A stretch of 64,000 nucleotides of DNA from Marivivens aquimaris (GCF_015220045.1 NZ_JADBGB010000001.1:1-64000); one strand, 5' to 3'; counted from the first letter of the stretch, positions 9,132 to 19,573 are shown. Numbers and translations are program-made. Notes: generated from the letters alone by a model not told the origin.

Positions 9132-9211
9132 CGGTCGCCCTCTTGTCGTTTGCGGCAGAGGTAGCGTCATGTTACGGCGCAATCCAGAGAGAAGGGGAGA
9201 ATCCTGTCCTA

Positions 9212-9772
9212 ATGATCGAATTGGCAGAGGAAACGGCTCACGATTGGTGGGAAGTCGAGGCACTTTACGACCTCTGTTTTGCTCCCGGCCGGACGGCGCT
9301 GTCGTCCTACCGTCTCCGTGACGGCGTCGATCCCGTGGCCAAGCTCTGCTTCACGGCGCGTGACAATGACGGCACTCTGGCAGGCGTGATCCGCAACTGG
9401 CCTGTGCATGTCGGCGACCGTCTGGCGATCCTCCTCGGCCCTATTGCCGTCCACCCGACCCGTCAGGGTGAAGGCGTCGGCGGTATTCTGATGCGCAAGG
9501 TTCTGAACCGCGCTCATGATCTGGGCTGGAGCCGCGTGATGCTCGTCGGCGATTATCCCTACTACAAGCGGTTCGGTTTTTTTCCGCTAAAAGGCGTGCT
9601 GATGCCGCCCCCGACCAACCCCGACCGCGTGCTGGGCTACGACCTCGCGCCTGGTGCGTGGGTGGGTGTTCATGGCGATGTGACGCAAGCGCCGGATTGC
9701 AATCCGGGCGGGCGGCCCCATCTTATCGATCATGGACCAGAACACGCCGACGCTGAAAGTCGTCAACCCTGA
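9212..9772 (+). CDS. GNAT N-acetyltransferase (YhbS-like)
   Basis: A 186-residue acetyltransferase of the YhbS type. The core acetyl-CoA motif is ILLGPIAVHPTRQGEGVGGI, followed by MLVGDYPYYKRFGFFPL, which is characteristic of YhbS relatives. ATG 9212 is taken because the upstream in-frame extension has no similarity to the family. Its end overlaps the next gene's start by 41 bp, an unusually long overlap, so the two are probably translated together. Substrate unknown. Confidence 0.87.
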   Translation: MIELAEETAHDWWEVEALYDLCFAPGRTALSSYRLRDGVDPVAKLCFTARDNDGTLAGVIRNWPVHVGDRLAILLGPIAVHPTRQGEGVGGILMRKVLNRAHDLGWSRVMLVGDYPYYKRFGFFPLKGVLMPPPTNPDRVLGYDLAPGAWVGVHGDVTQAPDCNPGGRPHLIDHGPEHADAESRQP

Positions 9773-10523
9773 CCAACCGCTGACCGATCAGGCCCGCGCA
9801 GAGATCGCGGCCCTCGCCGTGCGTCAACGCAAGGCGGGCGGAGTGCTGATGAAAGCCATCAACTTCGTCGGCAATCAGGTCGAGGACGGTATGAAGCTGC
9901 TCCCCGAAGGTTTTCGCAAGCAGGTTGATAATATCGCCAAGGCCGCGCTGGAGCAGAGCTTCAACGTTGCCAAGGCGTCGCGTGGTGGGCCGCTGGGCAA
10001 AGTCTCCTCCAGCCGCAGTCACAAGCTGGCCGCTGCCGTTTCCGGCGCTGTCGGCGGATTTGGCGGATTGCCCACCGCGCTGGCCGAGATCCCCGTGACA
10101 ACCACGGTCATCTTCCGCTCTGTCCTGTCTATCGCCGCTGAATACGGTGAAGATCCTGAAAGCGAAGTCACCCGTATGGAGTGCCTGCGTGTGTTCGGTG
10201 CGGGCAACGTCGGAGCGGACGACAACGGATTGGACACCGCGTTCTTCGGTGCGCGTCTCAGCATCTCCGGCCCTGCGGTGCACGGCCTGATCAACAAGGT
10301 CGCGCCGAAGTTCGGTGCGGTCATCACGCAGAAGCTCGCCTCGCAAGCTGTGCCCGTGATCGGTGCCGCAGCAGGTGCGGGCACCAACCTCGCGTTCGTC
10401 AGCTATTACACCGAACTCGCGCATGTGCACTTTGCCCTGCGCCAGCTTGCGCGGCTTTATGACGACCAGCAGGTGATCGAGGAGTTCCACAAGCACCTCG
10501 GGCGCAAGGTGCCGACAGCCTAA
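9732..10523 (+). CDS. EcsC family protein
   Basis: 263 residues, matching the EcsC family in length and pattern: a basic helical N-terminal part, then GGLPTALAEIPVTTTVIFRS, RMECLRVFGAG and a small-residue-rich stretch APKFGAVITQKLASQAVPVI that could lie in or against the membrane. EcsC proteins accompany some ABC exporters in Firmicutes, but no such exporter is next to this copy and its role is not known. It overlaps the upstream acetyltransferase and its stop overlaps the convergent LuxR gene by 4 bp. Confidence 0.85.
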   Translation: MDQNTPTLKVVNPDQPLTDQARAEIAALAVRQRKAGGVLMKAINFVGNQVEDGMKLLPEGFRKQVDNIAKAALEQSFNVAKASRGGPLGKVSSSRSHKLAAAVSGAVGGFGGLPTALAEIPVTTTVIFRSVLSIAAEYGEDPESEVTRMECLRVFGAGNVGADDNGLDTAFFGARLSISGPAVHGLINKVAPKFGAVITQKLASQAVPVIGAAAGAGTNLAFVSYYTELAHVHFALRQLARLYDDQQVIEEFHKHLGRKVPTA

Positions 10524-11245
10524 CGCTTGTGATTGGCGATGATGTGGGCCGCCTCCACGCGGTTGCGGACACCCAGTTTGCGATAGGCACTTTTGAGGTA
10601 CTCGGCGACCGTGTAGTGGGAAATTCCGCAGATGCGCGCGCATTCCTTCTGGGTCACGCCGCTTGTGACGATCGACAGCACCTCAGCCTCGCGAGGAGAG
10701 AGGGACGCGAATTTCTTTTCATTCAAATCGAATGCAATTTTAACGGGACCGCCGCCGGACAGTTCCTCGAACCTTCGGTGCACCAGCATGAGGAAGAACC
10801 GCAGTTCTTCTGATCTGTGATGGAAGCGCGTGGCGAACTCTGCGCGGGGCAGATCGGCACCGATATTGAACCCACCGAAACGGCCCGCCCCGAAGAGCCG
10901 CATGGGAATGCCAAGGCCCGACCGAAAGCCGAGCTTGCCCGCTTTCACGATGAACATACGGTCATCGAGGCTCAGGTGAGGGTAGTCGTCCACATGGTCA
11001 GAGCCGGTCGGTGTGGCCGCGTAAGTATTACAACAGTAAAGCAAAAACGGATCGCAATCTGCGGCGCGGCTTTCATAAAGCGCGGGGCAGGTCGTGCGGA
11101 GTTCTACGTCTTTCCGGTCCGGGTCCGAAGTTATGTAATTAACGAACGTGAGCCCTTCGGTGGCTAACGTCTGAACAAGCGCCGACCAAATTTCCGAACT
11201 ATCGGACATCTGCTCGATTTCGACGGCGCGTCTTAAAACCTGCAA
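10520..11245 (-). CDS. LuxR-family transcriptional regulator, orphan (no luxI nearby)
   Basis: 241 residues: an N-terminal autoinducer-binding-like domain (about 10-165) and a C-terminal LuxR HTH with LSPREAEVLSIVTSGVTQKE and GISHYTVAEYLKSAYRKLGV. No acyl-homoserine-lactone synthase is in the window, so it behaves as a LuxR solo. TTG 11245 is taken as the start because AGGAGGGGG lies upstream; the next ATG (11209) lacks a good ribosome site. The region upstream carries a 14-bp inverted repeat that could be its operator. Whether it binds a signal cannot be judged here. Confidence 0.85.
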   Translation of the reverse strand: MQVLRRAVEIEQMSDSSEIWSALVQTLATEGLTFVNYITSDPDRKDVELRTTCPALYESRAADCDPFLLYCCNTYAATPTGSDHVDDYPHLSLDDRMFIVKAGKLGFRSGLGIPMRLFGAGRFGGFNIGADLPRAEFATRFHHRSEELRFFLMLVHRRFEELSGGGPVKIAFDLNEKKFASLSPREAEVLSIVTSGVTQKECARICGISHYTVAEYLKSAYRKLGVRNRVEAAHIIANHKR

Positions 11246-11308
11246 CTAAATTTTCCCCCTCCTCTCAGGGGATATCAATGACGATACCCCTACACTACAC
11301 TTTAAGGT

Positions 11309-11411
11309 GTAAAGGAGTGGTCTTTTTTTATATCACGATCTTCTTTTGTCGAGCGAGCGAGGCGTATTTGCCGAGGGGTAGTGAGTGGCCCTAGCTTGAC
11401 CACTCCTTTAC
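11309..11411. promoter_or_regulatory. Perfect 14-bp inverted repeat between luxR-type gene and ptsP
   Basis: GTAAAGGAGTGGTC at 11309-11322 recurs as its exact complement GACCACTCCTTTAC at 11398-11411, 75 bp apart. The left arm is followed by TTTTTTT. A smaller dyad, TACAC-tttaag-GTGTA, touches the left arm. It could be a pair of operator half-sites for the adjacent LuxR regulator or a long-loop terminator; the sequence does not decide. Confidence 0.5.
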
Positions 11412-11418
11412 GCATTGG

Positions 11419-13668
11419 TCAACCGCCGTAAGCCAACCAGTTCGTGATCGACTCGCGGACCGACTGGTCTCCGCGCTCGCGCGATTCATAAATCACGTCT
11501 TTTGCGTCATTGAGGTTCACGCGGCGGAGCAAGTGCTTCACCGGACCGATGGACGCGGGGCGCATCGACAGGCTGCGCAGACCGATGGCGGCAAGGCAGA
11601 TCGCCTCGATCGGGCGGCCGGCATCCTCACCACAGAACGACACGGGCTTTCCGGCCTTTTCACAGCGCTGCACGATCATTTCGATCAGCGACAGGAAGCT
11701 GCAATTGAGCGTGTCATAGCGGCGTCGCACACGTTCGTTTTCGCGGTCGGCAGCGAAGAAGAACTGCTTGAGGTCGTTGCCACCGATGGACAGGAAATCC
11801 ACCTGTTCAAAGAACGCATCGGGTGCGAAGGCGAGGCTGGGTGTTTCCAGCATCGCGCCGACTTCGATCTTTTCCGGCACGGGATGGCCGAGGATAATTT
11901 CGCGTTCGACCATTTTGTCCAGTTCGGCGCGGGCTTCCTGGAATTCGGTCATCTGGGCGACGAAGGGGAACATCACAGACAGCGGACGCCCGTTGGATGC
12001 ACGCAAGAGCGCCTGAAGCTGCATCTGGAGAACACCAGGCTTATCGAGGCCCACGCGGATCGCGCGCCAACCCATCGCGGGGTTCGGCTCGTCGTTCGGC
12101 TTCATGTAGGGCAGCACCTTGTCCGAACCGATGTCGAGCGTGCGGAACACCACGCGCTTACCTTGGGCCGCATCCATGACGCGGGCGTAGAGCGCGGAAA
12201 GCTCGGCGCGTTTGGGCATCTGGTTGCGGATCAGGAACTGAAGCTCGGTGCGGAAGAGGCCAACGCCCTCGGCACCCGAACTGGGCAATGACGGCAAGTC
12301 GGCCATCAGACCCGCGTTCATGCTCAGATTGATTGTATTGCCACACAGCGCCGTGGCAGGCAGGTCGCGGATCGACGCGTAACGCTCCTGCGCGCGGGCC
12401 TGCATCGCAATCTTGTCTTGGAACGCCTTCTGGACGTTCTCATCGGGGCGAAGGTGGACGACACCCTGATCCCCATCGACAAGGATCACGTCGCCGTTCA
12501 GCGCTTCGGTCGTGATGTTGCGAGCATTGATGACTAGCGGGATCGCCCAAGCGCGGGCCACTACAGCAGCGTGCGAACCGACGCTGCCTTCTTCGAGGAC
12601 AATGCCCTTCAGCGATTTACCGTATTCCAGCAACTCGCCCGGACCGATATTGCGGGCAATGAGAACGGGGTTCTCGGGCATCTCTGCGCCGGTTTCCTTG
12701 CCCTGACCGGTAAGGATGCGCAGCAGGCGGTTCGACAGGTCGTCGAGGTCGTGCAGACGTTCACGCAGATAGGCATCGCCCGACTGGTTCAGACGGGAGC
12801 GGGCCAGCGACTGTTCTTTCTCAACCGCAGCTTCGGCGGAGAGGCCGCTTTTGACGTCCTCTTCCATCCGGCGACGCCAGCTCTTGGAGTTGGCGAACAT
12901 GCGGTAGGCTTCGAGCACCTGCACCTGTTCGGCGTTCACGGTGGTCGTGGTGTTGAGCATTTCGTCGACCGAAATGCGTAGCTGATCGACACCAGCCTGA
13001 AGGCGCTCAAGTTCGCGGTCGATGTCTTCGGCAATCGGGTTGGTGACGACGACGCGCGGCTCGTGAAGGTAGACGTTGCCTTCGACCGCGCCTTCCTGAC
13101 CCAGAACGCCGCGGAACATGATCGGCTGCTGATGGCGGGCGGAAAGAGCGTCGCTATCACCGATAAACGCGCCAAGCTCTGTCATCTCGGCCAGAACCAT
13201 CGCGACGACTTCGAGCGCGTAGACTTCATCGGACGAAAACTGGCGGGCATCTTTCGACTGCACGACCAGAACGCCGAGCACCGAACCAAGACGCTGGATC
13301 GGCACACCGCAGAACGACGAATAGCGTTCTTCGCCCGTTTCCGGCATGTAGCGGAAACCCTTCTCGGCAGGGGCGTCGGCTGTATTGATGACTTGGCGGG
13401 AGCGCGCAACGCGGCCGACGAGACCCTCGCCGAGGCGCAGGCGGGTATTGTGCACGGCTTCTTCTTGCAGACCTTCGGTCGCGCAAAGCTCAAGCGTGTC
13501 TGAATCGCGGAAAAGGTAGATGGAGCACACTTCGGTCTGCATCGAGGTCGCGATGAGGTGCACGATCTTGTCGAGCCGTGTCTGGCCCGCGCTATCCTCT
13601 GCCATAGTATCGCGTAGACGAACCAGCATTTTGCGGCTGTCAGTCTCGAACCGTTCGGCCATTTTCAT
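11419..13668 (-). CDS. ptsP: PtsP, phosphoenolpyruvate-protein phosphotransferase of the nitrogen PTS (EI-Ntr)
   Basis: 749 residues. A GAF domain (about 20-165) precedes a full PTS enzyme I: the phosphohistidine swivel domain with GSVGSHAAVVARA (His366) and the PEP-binding barrel with GVGLFRTELQFL, VVFRTLDIGSDK and FCGEDAGRPIEA. EI-Ntr passes phosphate from PEP to NPr and on to EIIA-Ntr, linking nitrogen or potassium status to regulation; GAF in the family senses glutamine. Start ATG 13668 follows AGGGAG. It lies downstream of lysC on the same strand with 245 bp and a terminator between, an arrangement common in alphaproteobacteria. Confidence 0.95.
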   Translation of the reverse strand: MKMAERFETDSRKMLVRLRDTMAEDSAGQTRLDKIVHLIATSMQTEVCSIYLFRDSDTLELCATEGLQEEAVHNTRLRLGEGLVGRVARSRQVINTADAPAEKGFRYMPETGEERYSSFCGVPIQRLGSVLGVLVVQSKDARQFSSDEVYALEVVAMVLAEMTELGAFIGDSDALSARHQQPIMFRGVLGQEGAVEGNVYLHEPRVVVTNPIAEDIDRELERLQAGVDQLRISVDEMLNTTTTVNAEQVQVLEAYRMFANSKSWRRRMEEDVKSGLSAEAAVEKEQSLARSRLNQSGDAYLRERLHDLDDLSNRLLRILTGQGKETGAEMPENPVLIARNIGPGELLEYGKSLKGIVLEEGSVGSHAAVVARAWAIPLVINARNITTEALNGDVILVDGDQGVVHLRPDENVQKAFQDKIAMQARAQERYASIRDLPATALCGNTINLSMNAGLMADLPSLPSSGAEGVGLFRTELQFLIRNQMPKRAELSALYARVMDAAQGKRVVFRTLDIGSDKVLPYMKPNDEPNPAMGWRAIRVGLDKPGVLQMQLQALLRASNGRPLSVMFPFVAQMTEFQEARAELDKMVEREIILGHPVPEKIEVGAMLETPSLAFAPDAFFEQVDFLSIGGNDLKQFFFAADRENERVRRRYDTLNCSFLSLIEMIVQRCEKAGKPVSFCGEDAGRPIEAICLAAIGLRSLSMRPASIGPVKHLLRRVNLNDAKDVIYESRERGDQSVRESITNWLAYGG

Positions 13669-13860
13669 TCCCGCTCCCTCGTTAGGGTCTGTATAGGCGA
13701 ACGGCGGCGGTTTTGGGAGTGTTCATTCAAAAATAACTGCCGTGCAACTGATCGTATTTATTCTGCGATGCAGAAAATTGTTTCAATATTTCAATGCTTA
13801 ATACGATCTAGTCACGGAAACTCGACTTACAAGTGTGCGGAGCGCGAGCAGATTTGCACA

Positions 13861-13888
13861 ATAAAAAGGCCGCCCGAAAAGGCGGCCT
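13861..13888 (-). terminator. Rho-independent terminator of lysC
   Basis: Read on the minus strand, AGGCCGCC and GGCGGCCT form an 8-bp perfect stem with a 6-nt loop followed by TTTTTA. It begins 25 bp after the lysC stop, so lysC and ptsP are separate transcription units. Confidence 0.85.
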
Positions 13889-13913
13889 CTGAAAGTCTTG
13901 GTTTTTTGCCAGA

Positions 13914-15170
13914 TCAGGCTTTGTCGAGCTCGAACGCGTCGTGCAGCGCTTGAACAGCCAGTTCCATGTATTTGCGGTCGATCAGAACCGAGATTTTGAT
14001 CTCCGAAGTTGCGATGACCTTGATGTTGATGCCTTCCTTGGACAGCACGTCGAACATCTTGGCAGCAACACCTGCGTGGCTGCGCATGCCGATGCCAACG
14101 ACCGAAACCTTGGCGACTTCGGTATCTGCTTCGAGGCGATCGAACTCGATCAGGCCCTTTTCCTTGGCGTCGTTCAGAGCCTTTTCGGCGCGGGCGCGCT
14201 GCTCGATCGGGCAGGAGAAGGTCATATCGGTCACGCCGCCGGCGTGGCCCTGATAATTCTGCTCCGAGATGTTCTGGACGATCATGTCCACGTTCACACC
14301 TGCGTCCGCCAGCGGACCGAAGATCGACGCAGCGATGCCCGGCTTGTCCTGAATGGTGACGAGGGTCATTTTCGCTTCTTCGCGGGAATAGGCGACACCG
14401 GAAACGACGTTGGATTCCATGATTTGCTCCTCTGCGCAGACCAGCGTGCCTGCATCATCTGACGGTTCTTCGAACGAGCTCAGCACGCGCAGCTTAACGT
14501 TATAGCGCATGGCCAGTTCGACCGAACGGGTTTGCAGAACCTTCGCACCGAGCGAGGCCAGTTCCAGCATTTCTTCGAAAGCGATCTTGTCGAGCTTGCG
14601 GGCCTTCGACGTGATGCGCGGGTCGGTCGTGTAAACGCCGTCCACATCGGTGTAGATGTCGCAACGCTCTGCGCCGAAGGCAGCAGCGAATGCAACGGCG
14701 GTGGTGTCCGAGCCGCCGCGACCCAGCGTGGTGATGCGGCCTTCGGGCGACAGGCCCTGGAAACCGGCAACCACGGCGACACGCATACCTTCGCCGAATT
14801 TCTTGTTGATGTTGTCGGTCGGGATATCTTCGATCCGCGCCGAACCGTGCGCGCCGTTGGTCAGCAGCGGAACCTGCCAACCCTGCCAGCTACGCGCGGG
14901 GATGTCCATTTCCTGAAGACGGAGCGCCATCAGACCGGCGGTCACGTTTTCGCCCGACGAGACGACAGCGTCGTATTCGCGAGCGTCGTACAGCGGCGAG
15001 GTCTCATTTACCCAGCCGACGAGTTCGTTTGTTTTGCCCGACATGGCCGAGACGATGACGATGACGTCATAGCCTTTGGCGACCTCGAGCGAGACACGTT
15101 TTGCAGCGCGGGCAATGCGGTCGAGATTGGCGACCGAAGTCCCGCCGAATTTCATGACAAGCGTCGGCAT
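13914..15170 (-). CDS. lysC: Aspartate kinase
   Basis: 418 residues: an amino-acid kinase domain beginning VMKFGGTSVANLDRI, with GRGGSDTTAVAFAA and YTDVDGVYTTDPR, then two ACT regulatory domains (VTIQDKPGIAASIFGPLADA and VSVVGIGMRSHAGVAAKMF). It phosphorylates aspartate, the first step towards lysine, threonine and methionine, and ACT domains usually give feedback inhibition. ATG 15170 gives the conserved MPTLVMKFGG start; a longer in-frame extension lacks it. The single-gene unit ends in a clear terminator. Confidence 0.97.
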   Translation of the reverse strand: MPTLVMKFGGTSVANLDRIARAAKRVSLEVAKGYDVIVIVSAMSGKTNELVGWVNETSPLYDAREYDAVVSSGENVTAGLMALRLQEMDIPARSWQGWQVPLLTNGAHGSARIEDIPTDNINKKFGEGMRVAVVAGFQGLSPEGRITTLGRGGSDTTAVAFAAAFGAERCDIYTDVDGVYTTDPRITSKARKLDKIAFEEMLELASLGAKVLQTRSVELAMRYNVKLRVLSSFEEPSDDAGTLVCAEEQIMESNVVSGVAYSREEAKMTLVTIQDKPGIAASIFGPLADAGVNVDMIVQNISEQNYQGHAGGVTDMTFSCPIEQRARAEKALNDAKEKGLIEFDRLEADTEVAKVSVVGIGMRSHAGVAAKMFDVLSKEGINIKVIATSEIKISVLIDRKYMELAVQALHDAFELDKA

Positions 15171-15269
15171 GGCTGTCCCTTCAAAAGATCGCGGCCCGAA
15201 TAAAGGCAATTGGCGCGAAGGGCAATTGGCCAAAGCAGTGCTGTAACAGTTTTACAGCATATATTGTGG

Positions 15270-15692
15270 CTAGTTTGTCTGTTTTCGGGGTGCGAATGGC
15301 AGCGGCATGACCGGAACGCCGTCTTCGATCAGTTTGATCGCGTCCTGCGGCTTTGCCTCGCCGTAGATCGGACGCTCGGGCGTGTCGCCGTCGTGCATCT
15401 TGCGGGCCTCGTCGGCGAACTTCATTCCAACGTATTCCGAATTGGCCTCGACATGCTTGCGCAGCTTGGTCAGCGCCTCTTCCTGCGGGGTGGCAGGTGC
15501 GGTGAGCGTAGGCTTTTCCTTGGCGGTTTCGGTGCGCACGGAGGGGGCCATCAGTGATTTGGAGACCTTGGTCGACCCGCAAGCGGTGCAGGCCACCATG
15601 CCGGCCGACTGGAGTTTGTCGAACGCATCGGCGGACTGGAACCAGCTTTCAAAGCTGTGGTCGTGGTCACATTTGAGCGTGTAGCGGATCAT
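15270..15692 (-). CDS. DUF1178 family protein
   Basis: A 140-residue conserved protein of the DUF1178 family. The N-terminus MIRYTLKCDHDHSFESWF and the zinc-ribbon-like pair CTACGS (Cys35, Cys38, with Cys8 as a possible further ligand) are typical, as is the C-terminal MKFADEARKMHDGDTPERP. Function is unknown; a small metal-binding domain is likely. It is a separate unit divergent from the deacetylase gene. Confidence 0.92.
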   Translation of the reverse strand: MIRYTLKCDHDHSFESWFQSADAFDKLQSAGMVACTACGSTKVSKSLMAPSVRTETAKEKPTLTAPATPQEEALTKLRKHVEANSEYVGMKFADEARKMHDGDTPERPIYGEAKPQDAIKLIEDGVPVMPLPFAPRKQTN

Positions 15693-15780
15693 CTGGCGGG
15701 TTTCACCTTTTCGGCCAAGTGCCTTAGATTACTCTATCTATGTGCGGCGTCAAAGGGCGCAATCCAAGAGGCTATGCGCA

Positions 15781-16899
15781 ATGACTTTGCCGTTCCCGCA
15801 GATGCTGGGATCAGAGATTTACCGTGGCTCGTCCTATGGTGCGTGGCACCCGTTGCGGGTGCCGCGCGTGTCGACCGTGATGGACCTGACGCGCGCGATG
15901 GGCTGGCTGCCGCGCGAGCGTTTTATCACCAGCCCCCGCGCCAAACCCGCCGCGCTGACCGTATTCCACACGCCCGACTATATTGCTGCCCTGCAAGCGG
16001 CAGAGGCCGCGCAGGAGGTGTCGGGCGAAGTGCGCGAGACCTACAACATCGGTACGCCGTCGAACCCCGTTTTCACCGAAATGTACCGCAGACCCGCAAC
16101 GGGGGCAGGGGCGTCGCTGCTCGCGGGGGAGCTTTTGCGGAATGGCGGCGTGCTGCATTCACCTGGCGGCGGGACGCACCATGCCTTCGCCGATCGCGCC
16201 AACGGGTTCTGTTTTCTGAACGATCCGGTGCTGGCGATCATGTCGCTGCGCAGAAACGGCGCGACCCGAGTGGCGTATGTGGACATCGACGCGCACCATT
16301 GCGACGGGGTGGAGGCCGCGTTCCGCAACGAGCCGGACGTGCTGCTGATCTCCACCCACGAAGAAAACCGCTGGCCGCGCACGGGTGCGCTGGATGATGT
16401 CGGGGTGGGGCAGGTGTTCAATCTACCGCTGCCGCGCGGCGCGCATGACGACGACATGGCCTTTGCGCTGAACGAGATGATCCTGCCGGTCGTACAGGCG
16501 TTCAAGCCGGACGCGATTGTGGTGCAATGCGGATCTGATGCGATCACCGAAGACCCGCAATCACGGCTGGCGATGTCGAATAATGCACATATCAGCGTGG
16601 TCGATGCCCTACGCCACCTCACGCCGCGTTACCTCGTGCTTGGCGGTGGCGGCTATAATCCGTGGTCGGTGGGCCGATGTTGGAGCGCGGTCTGGGCGAC
16701 GCTGAACGGCTTTGAAATCCCCGATGTGTTGCCAGATGAGGCGCAGGAGGTTCTGCGAGGCCTCGTGTGGCATGGCCTTCATCGGATCAAGCAGCCCGAA
16801 CCACAGTGGATCACGACCATGCGCGATAGCTGGCGGGGCGGAGAAATCAGTGACGAAACGAGAACCCGCGCCGCCGTTCTGGCAGGGCGCGGGATCTAA
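15781..16899 (+). CDS. Histone-deacetylase-superfamily protein (AcuC-like)
   Basis: 372 residues of the arginase/deacetylase fold. The active-site segments are HSPGGGTHHAFADRANGFCF (paired His), VAYVDIDAHHCDGVEAAF (zinc Asp and His) and LGGGGYNP (the usual catalytic Tyr region). AcuC-type members remove acetyl groups from lysines, for example on acetyl-CoA synthetase, but the target here is not shown. ATG 15781 follows AAGAGG and matches the family start; a GTG at 15742 is possible. It ends one base before the convergent chemotaxis receptor gene. Confidence 0.88.
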   Translation: MTLPFPQMLGSEIYRGSSYGAWHPLRVPRVSTVMDLTRAMGWLPRERFITSPRAKPAALTVFHTPDYIAALQAAEAAQEVSGEVRETYNIGTPSNPVFTEMYRRPATGAGASLLAGELLRNGGVLHSPGGGTHHAFADRANGFCFLNDPVLAIMSLRRNGATRVAYVDIDAHHCDGVEAAFRNEPDVLLISTHEENRWPRTGALDDVGVGQVFNLPLPRGAHDDDMAFALNEMILPVVQAFKPDAIVVQCGSDAITEDPQSRLAMSNNAHISVVDALRHLTPRYLVLGGGGYNPWSVGRCWSAVWATLNGFEIPDVLPDEAQEVLRGLVWHGLHRIKQPEPQWITTMRDSWRGGEISDETRTRAAVLAGRGI

Positions 16900-19173
16900 T
16901 TAGAACGTGCCGTAGCCGCGCGAATCCGAGTCCGGATCGTGGCCCGAGGGGTGCTCCTGATCGGGCGCGACATCTTCGGGAACGGTATTGGCGGGCGCGG
17001 GCAGGGCAGGCGCATCGAAGCTGTCGAAGTCCGAATCCTCGACATAGGGTTCGTCGACAACGACCGGTTTGGCGGGAATTTCCTCGAAGTCGCCGACGAT
17101 GGTGACGGCGGCAGCAACGGGCTCGGCGGAGACGCGGAACTTCGCGATTTCCTGACGGAGCAGTTCGTTCGTGCTCCTGAGCTGGCTCGCTGTGGTCGCG
17201 AAAGTGTCGGCCTGCTGGCTCGACAGGCGCGCGGTGCGGCTGATGTCGAGGATCGCCTCGTTGACCTGATCGACGCCGCGGGCCTGCTCTGCGCTGGCTT
17301 TGCTGATGTCTTTGATCAGGCCGCCGACCTTCGTGATGTTCTGGCTGATGACCTCGAACGACTCGCTGGTGTCGGCAGAGATTTCGACGCCATTGCGCAC
17401 GTGCTGACGGCTCTTCTCGATCAGTTCGCCTGTTTCGCGGGCGGCTTTGGCCGAACGTCCGGCGAGGTTGCGGACCTCTTGGGCGACCACGGCAAAGCCG
17501 CGACCGTGCTGGCCTGCGCGGGCGGCTTCGACTGCGGCGTTGAGCGCCAGAAGGTTGGTCTGGAACGCGATTTCGTCGATGACCTTGATGATTTTCTCGA
17601 TGTCGAGCGAGGAGGCGTTGATCGCGTCCATTGCGTCGACCATCGTCGACACCTTGCGCTTGCCGTCGTCGACGACCTTGGCCGCGCCCATCATCAATTC
17701 GTTCGCGGTCTTGGCCGAGTCGGCGTTGACCGACACCTGCGAGGCGGTCTGGTTGACCGAGCTGGACAGTTCTTCAACGGCGGATGACTGCACTTCGGAG
17801 TTCGAGGCCAGCGCCTGCGCAGCTTCGAGCATGGTGCCCGACGCGGAGCTAAGTTCTTCGGTGCTGCCGCGGACGGCGGTCAGCGTCTCATCGAAGAAAC
17901 CGAGCAAACGGTCGACGGCGCCAGCGCTGCGTCCGATCTCGTCATCGGTGTTGATGGTCGTGCGGCGGGTGAGGTCGCGGGTGTTCGAGATCTCGTCCAG
18001 ATCATGCGAGATCGTCTGGAGCGGCCTCACGATGGACCGCGCGATCAGCCAGCCGACAACGCCAGTGGCGGCAGCGATAATCAGGGTCGTCGCAAGAATG
18101 ATCCAGCCGAGTGTCTGCGCGCCGGCCATGACTTCGGAATATTCGTTACTCACAGCAAGGCCATAAGCGATGCCGCCGATTTCGACAGGCGTCCAGGCGG
18201 ACAGCAGCTTTACGCCCTGACGGTTGGTGAAGAGCGCCGTGCCCGTATCTCCTGCTGCTGCGCCGAGGACATGTTCGTCCTGCGGGTGCATCCGGACCGT
18301 CGCGCCTTCATCGGTGATGATGTCACCCGACAGGAACACGGTGCGGCCTTCGTCGTTCACTAGCAGGGTCTGGCTGTCCACCTCAAGTCCGGTTGCGCCG
18401 TCCATGATGGTTTGCAGATAGTTGTCGCCAACCGCAATGACGACGGCGCCCATCAGCCGGTCGTTCCGGTCATAAAGCGGGGAGGCCGCGAAGGCCTGAA
18501 GGACAGACATGGCTTTGGGGTAGGGCTCGAATTCGCTGAAATACATCGGGACGGTTTTCGGACCGCCGTCGTACTCCGGCTGGGGCGCGGTGAGCGCTTT
18601 GCGGACCGCTTGTGCGAGGCCGGTGTTCGTCAGATCGTCGTCGTTGATGTTGCCGCCGAAGTCGTCGCGCTTTGCGTATGAATAGGCGACGTTACCCATG
18701 GCATCGACCAGCAGGATATCGGCGAGGTCCATGGTTTGCGCGATGGTCGAAATCCACGGATGCCATTGGCCGTGGGTGCGTCCGTACATATCCGTTTCGG
18801 CGTGAAGCATCAGCTTATGACGCTCCAATTCGGGGAAGGGGTTATTCGTGATATAGGCTTCGCGCATGTCCTGACGGACGAGACCAAGCAGGCCCTCGGG
18901 GTCATCTGTGCTGTTGAGCGAGAACGTAAAGGTCCCCACGGCAGACTGGAGGCTGGAATCGGTCGCCAGAATCGTCAACGCGGAGAAATAGGATTTCATC
19001 TCTCGGCTGATCGTTTCGCTCATCATCTCGACCGTGCCAGCGAGGCGGTCCTGCGCGTCGCGGGCCATCTGCGCCTGCATGCGCGAAAAGGACAGGCCGC
19101 CGACCAGCAATGCGGATGCAAAGGTCAGGGCAATGATGAGCAATGGGAGCTTACGCGCGAGCGGTAATTTCAT
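16900..19173 (-). CDS. Methyl-accepting chemotaxis protein
   Basis: 757 residues. A transmembrane helix near residues 8-28, a large periplasmic sensor region to about 345 with Cache-like sequence ([12 protein letters not shown] and similar), a second transmembrane segment [20 protein letters not shown], a HAMP domain, and a cytoplasmic signalling helix with the highly conserved tip [20 protein letters not shown]. The acidic tail has no NWETF-type pentapeptide. It reports an extracellular signal to CheA; the ligand is unknown. It is transcribed alone, away from other chemotaxis genes in the window. Confidence 0.94.
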   Translation of the reverse strand: MKLPLARKLPLLIIALTFASALLVGGLSFSRMQAQMARDAQDRLAGTVEMMSETISREMKSYFSALTILATDSSLQSAVGTFTFSLNSTDDPEGLLGLVRQDMREAYITNNPFPELERHKLMLHAETDMYGRTHGQWHPWISTIAQTMDLADILLVDAMGNVAYSYAKRDDFGGNINDDDLTNTGLAQAVRKALTAPQPEYDGGPKTVPMYFSEFEPYPKAMSVLQAFAASPLYDRNDRLMGAVVIAVGDNYLQTIMDGATGLEVDSQTLLVNDEGRTVFLSGDIITDEGATVRMHPQDEHVLGAAAGDTGTALFTNRQGVKLLSAWTPVEIGGIAYGLAVSNEYSEVMAGAQTLGWIILATTLIIAAATGVVGWLIARSIVRPLQTISHDLDEISNTRDLTRRTTINTDDEIGRSAGAVDRLLGFFDETLTAVRGSTEELSSASGTMLEAAQALASNSEVQSSAVEELSSSVNQTASQVSVNADSAKTANELMMGAAKVVDDGKRKVSTMVDAMDAINASSLDIEKIIKVIDEIAFQTNLLALNAAVEAARAGQHGRGFAVVAQEVRNLAGRSAKAARETGELIEKSRQHVRNGVEISADTSESFEVISQNITKVGGLIKDISKASAEQARGVDQVNEAILDISRTARLSSQQADTFATTASQLRSTNELLRQEIAKFRVSAEPVAAAVTIVGDFEEIPAKPVVVDEPYVEDSDFDSFDAPALPAPANTVPEDVAPDQEHPSGHDPDSDSRGYGTF

Positions 19174-19382
19174 AGAACCTGACCGTGTGCCGAAGTTGAT
19201 CTGCCAATGGGCGAGCTAACGTCGTACGGGCGCGTTCTTTTAGGAAGAATCGCGGTTTCTGACCGCAATGTCCCCGCGAAATCGCTGATAGGGTAGGAAA
19301 CTATACGCCTTAACCTGCGTCGCGAATGCGAGAAAACGCAGTGGTGGCGCGCTGGGCGTATGTCATTGATTTAGGGGAGGAA

Positions 19383-19457
<75 letters not shown>

Positions 19458-19573
19458 GCCGTTTTCCGCGTCCGACAGTGTGTCGTCGGCGTGTGGCGGG
19501 GAATTAGCCTCAAAAGATTCCATGCGCAACCCCCATCTGGACGGTTTTTTGATCTCGGGATAACTCTTTTGCC

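Noticed and set aside
7521..9164. A 547-codon plus-strand frame
   Set aside because: Spans antisense to both mtnP and the flavin reductase gene, with no domain resemblance.
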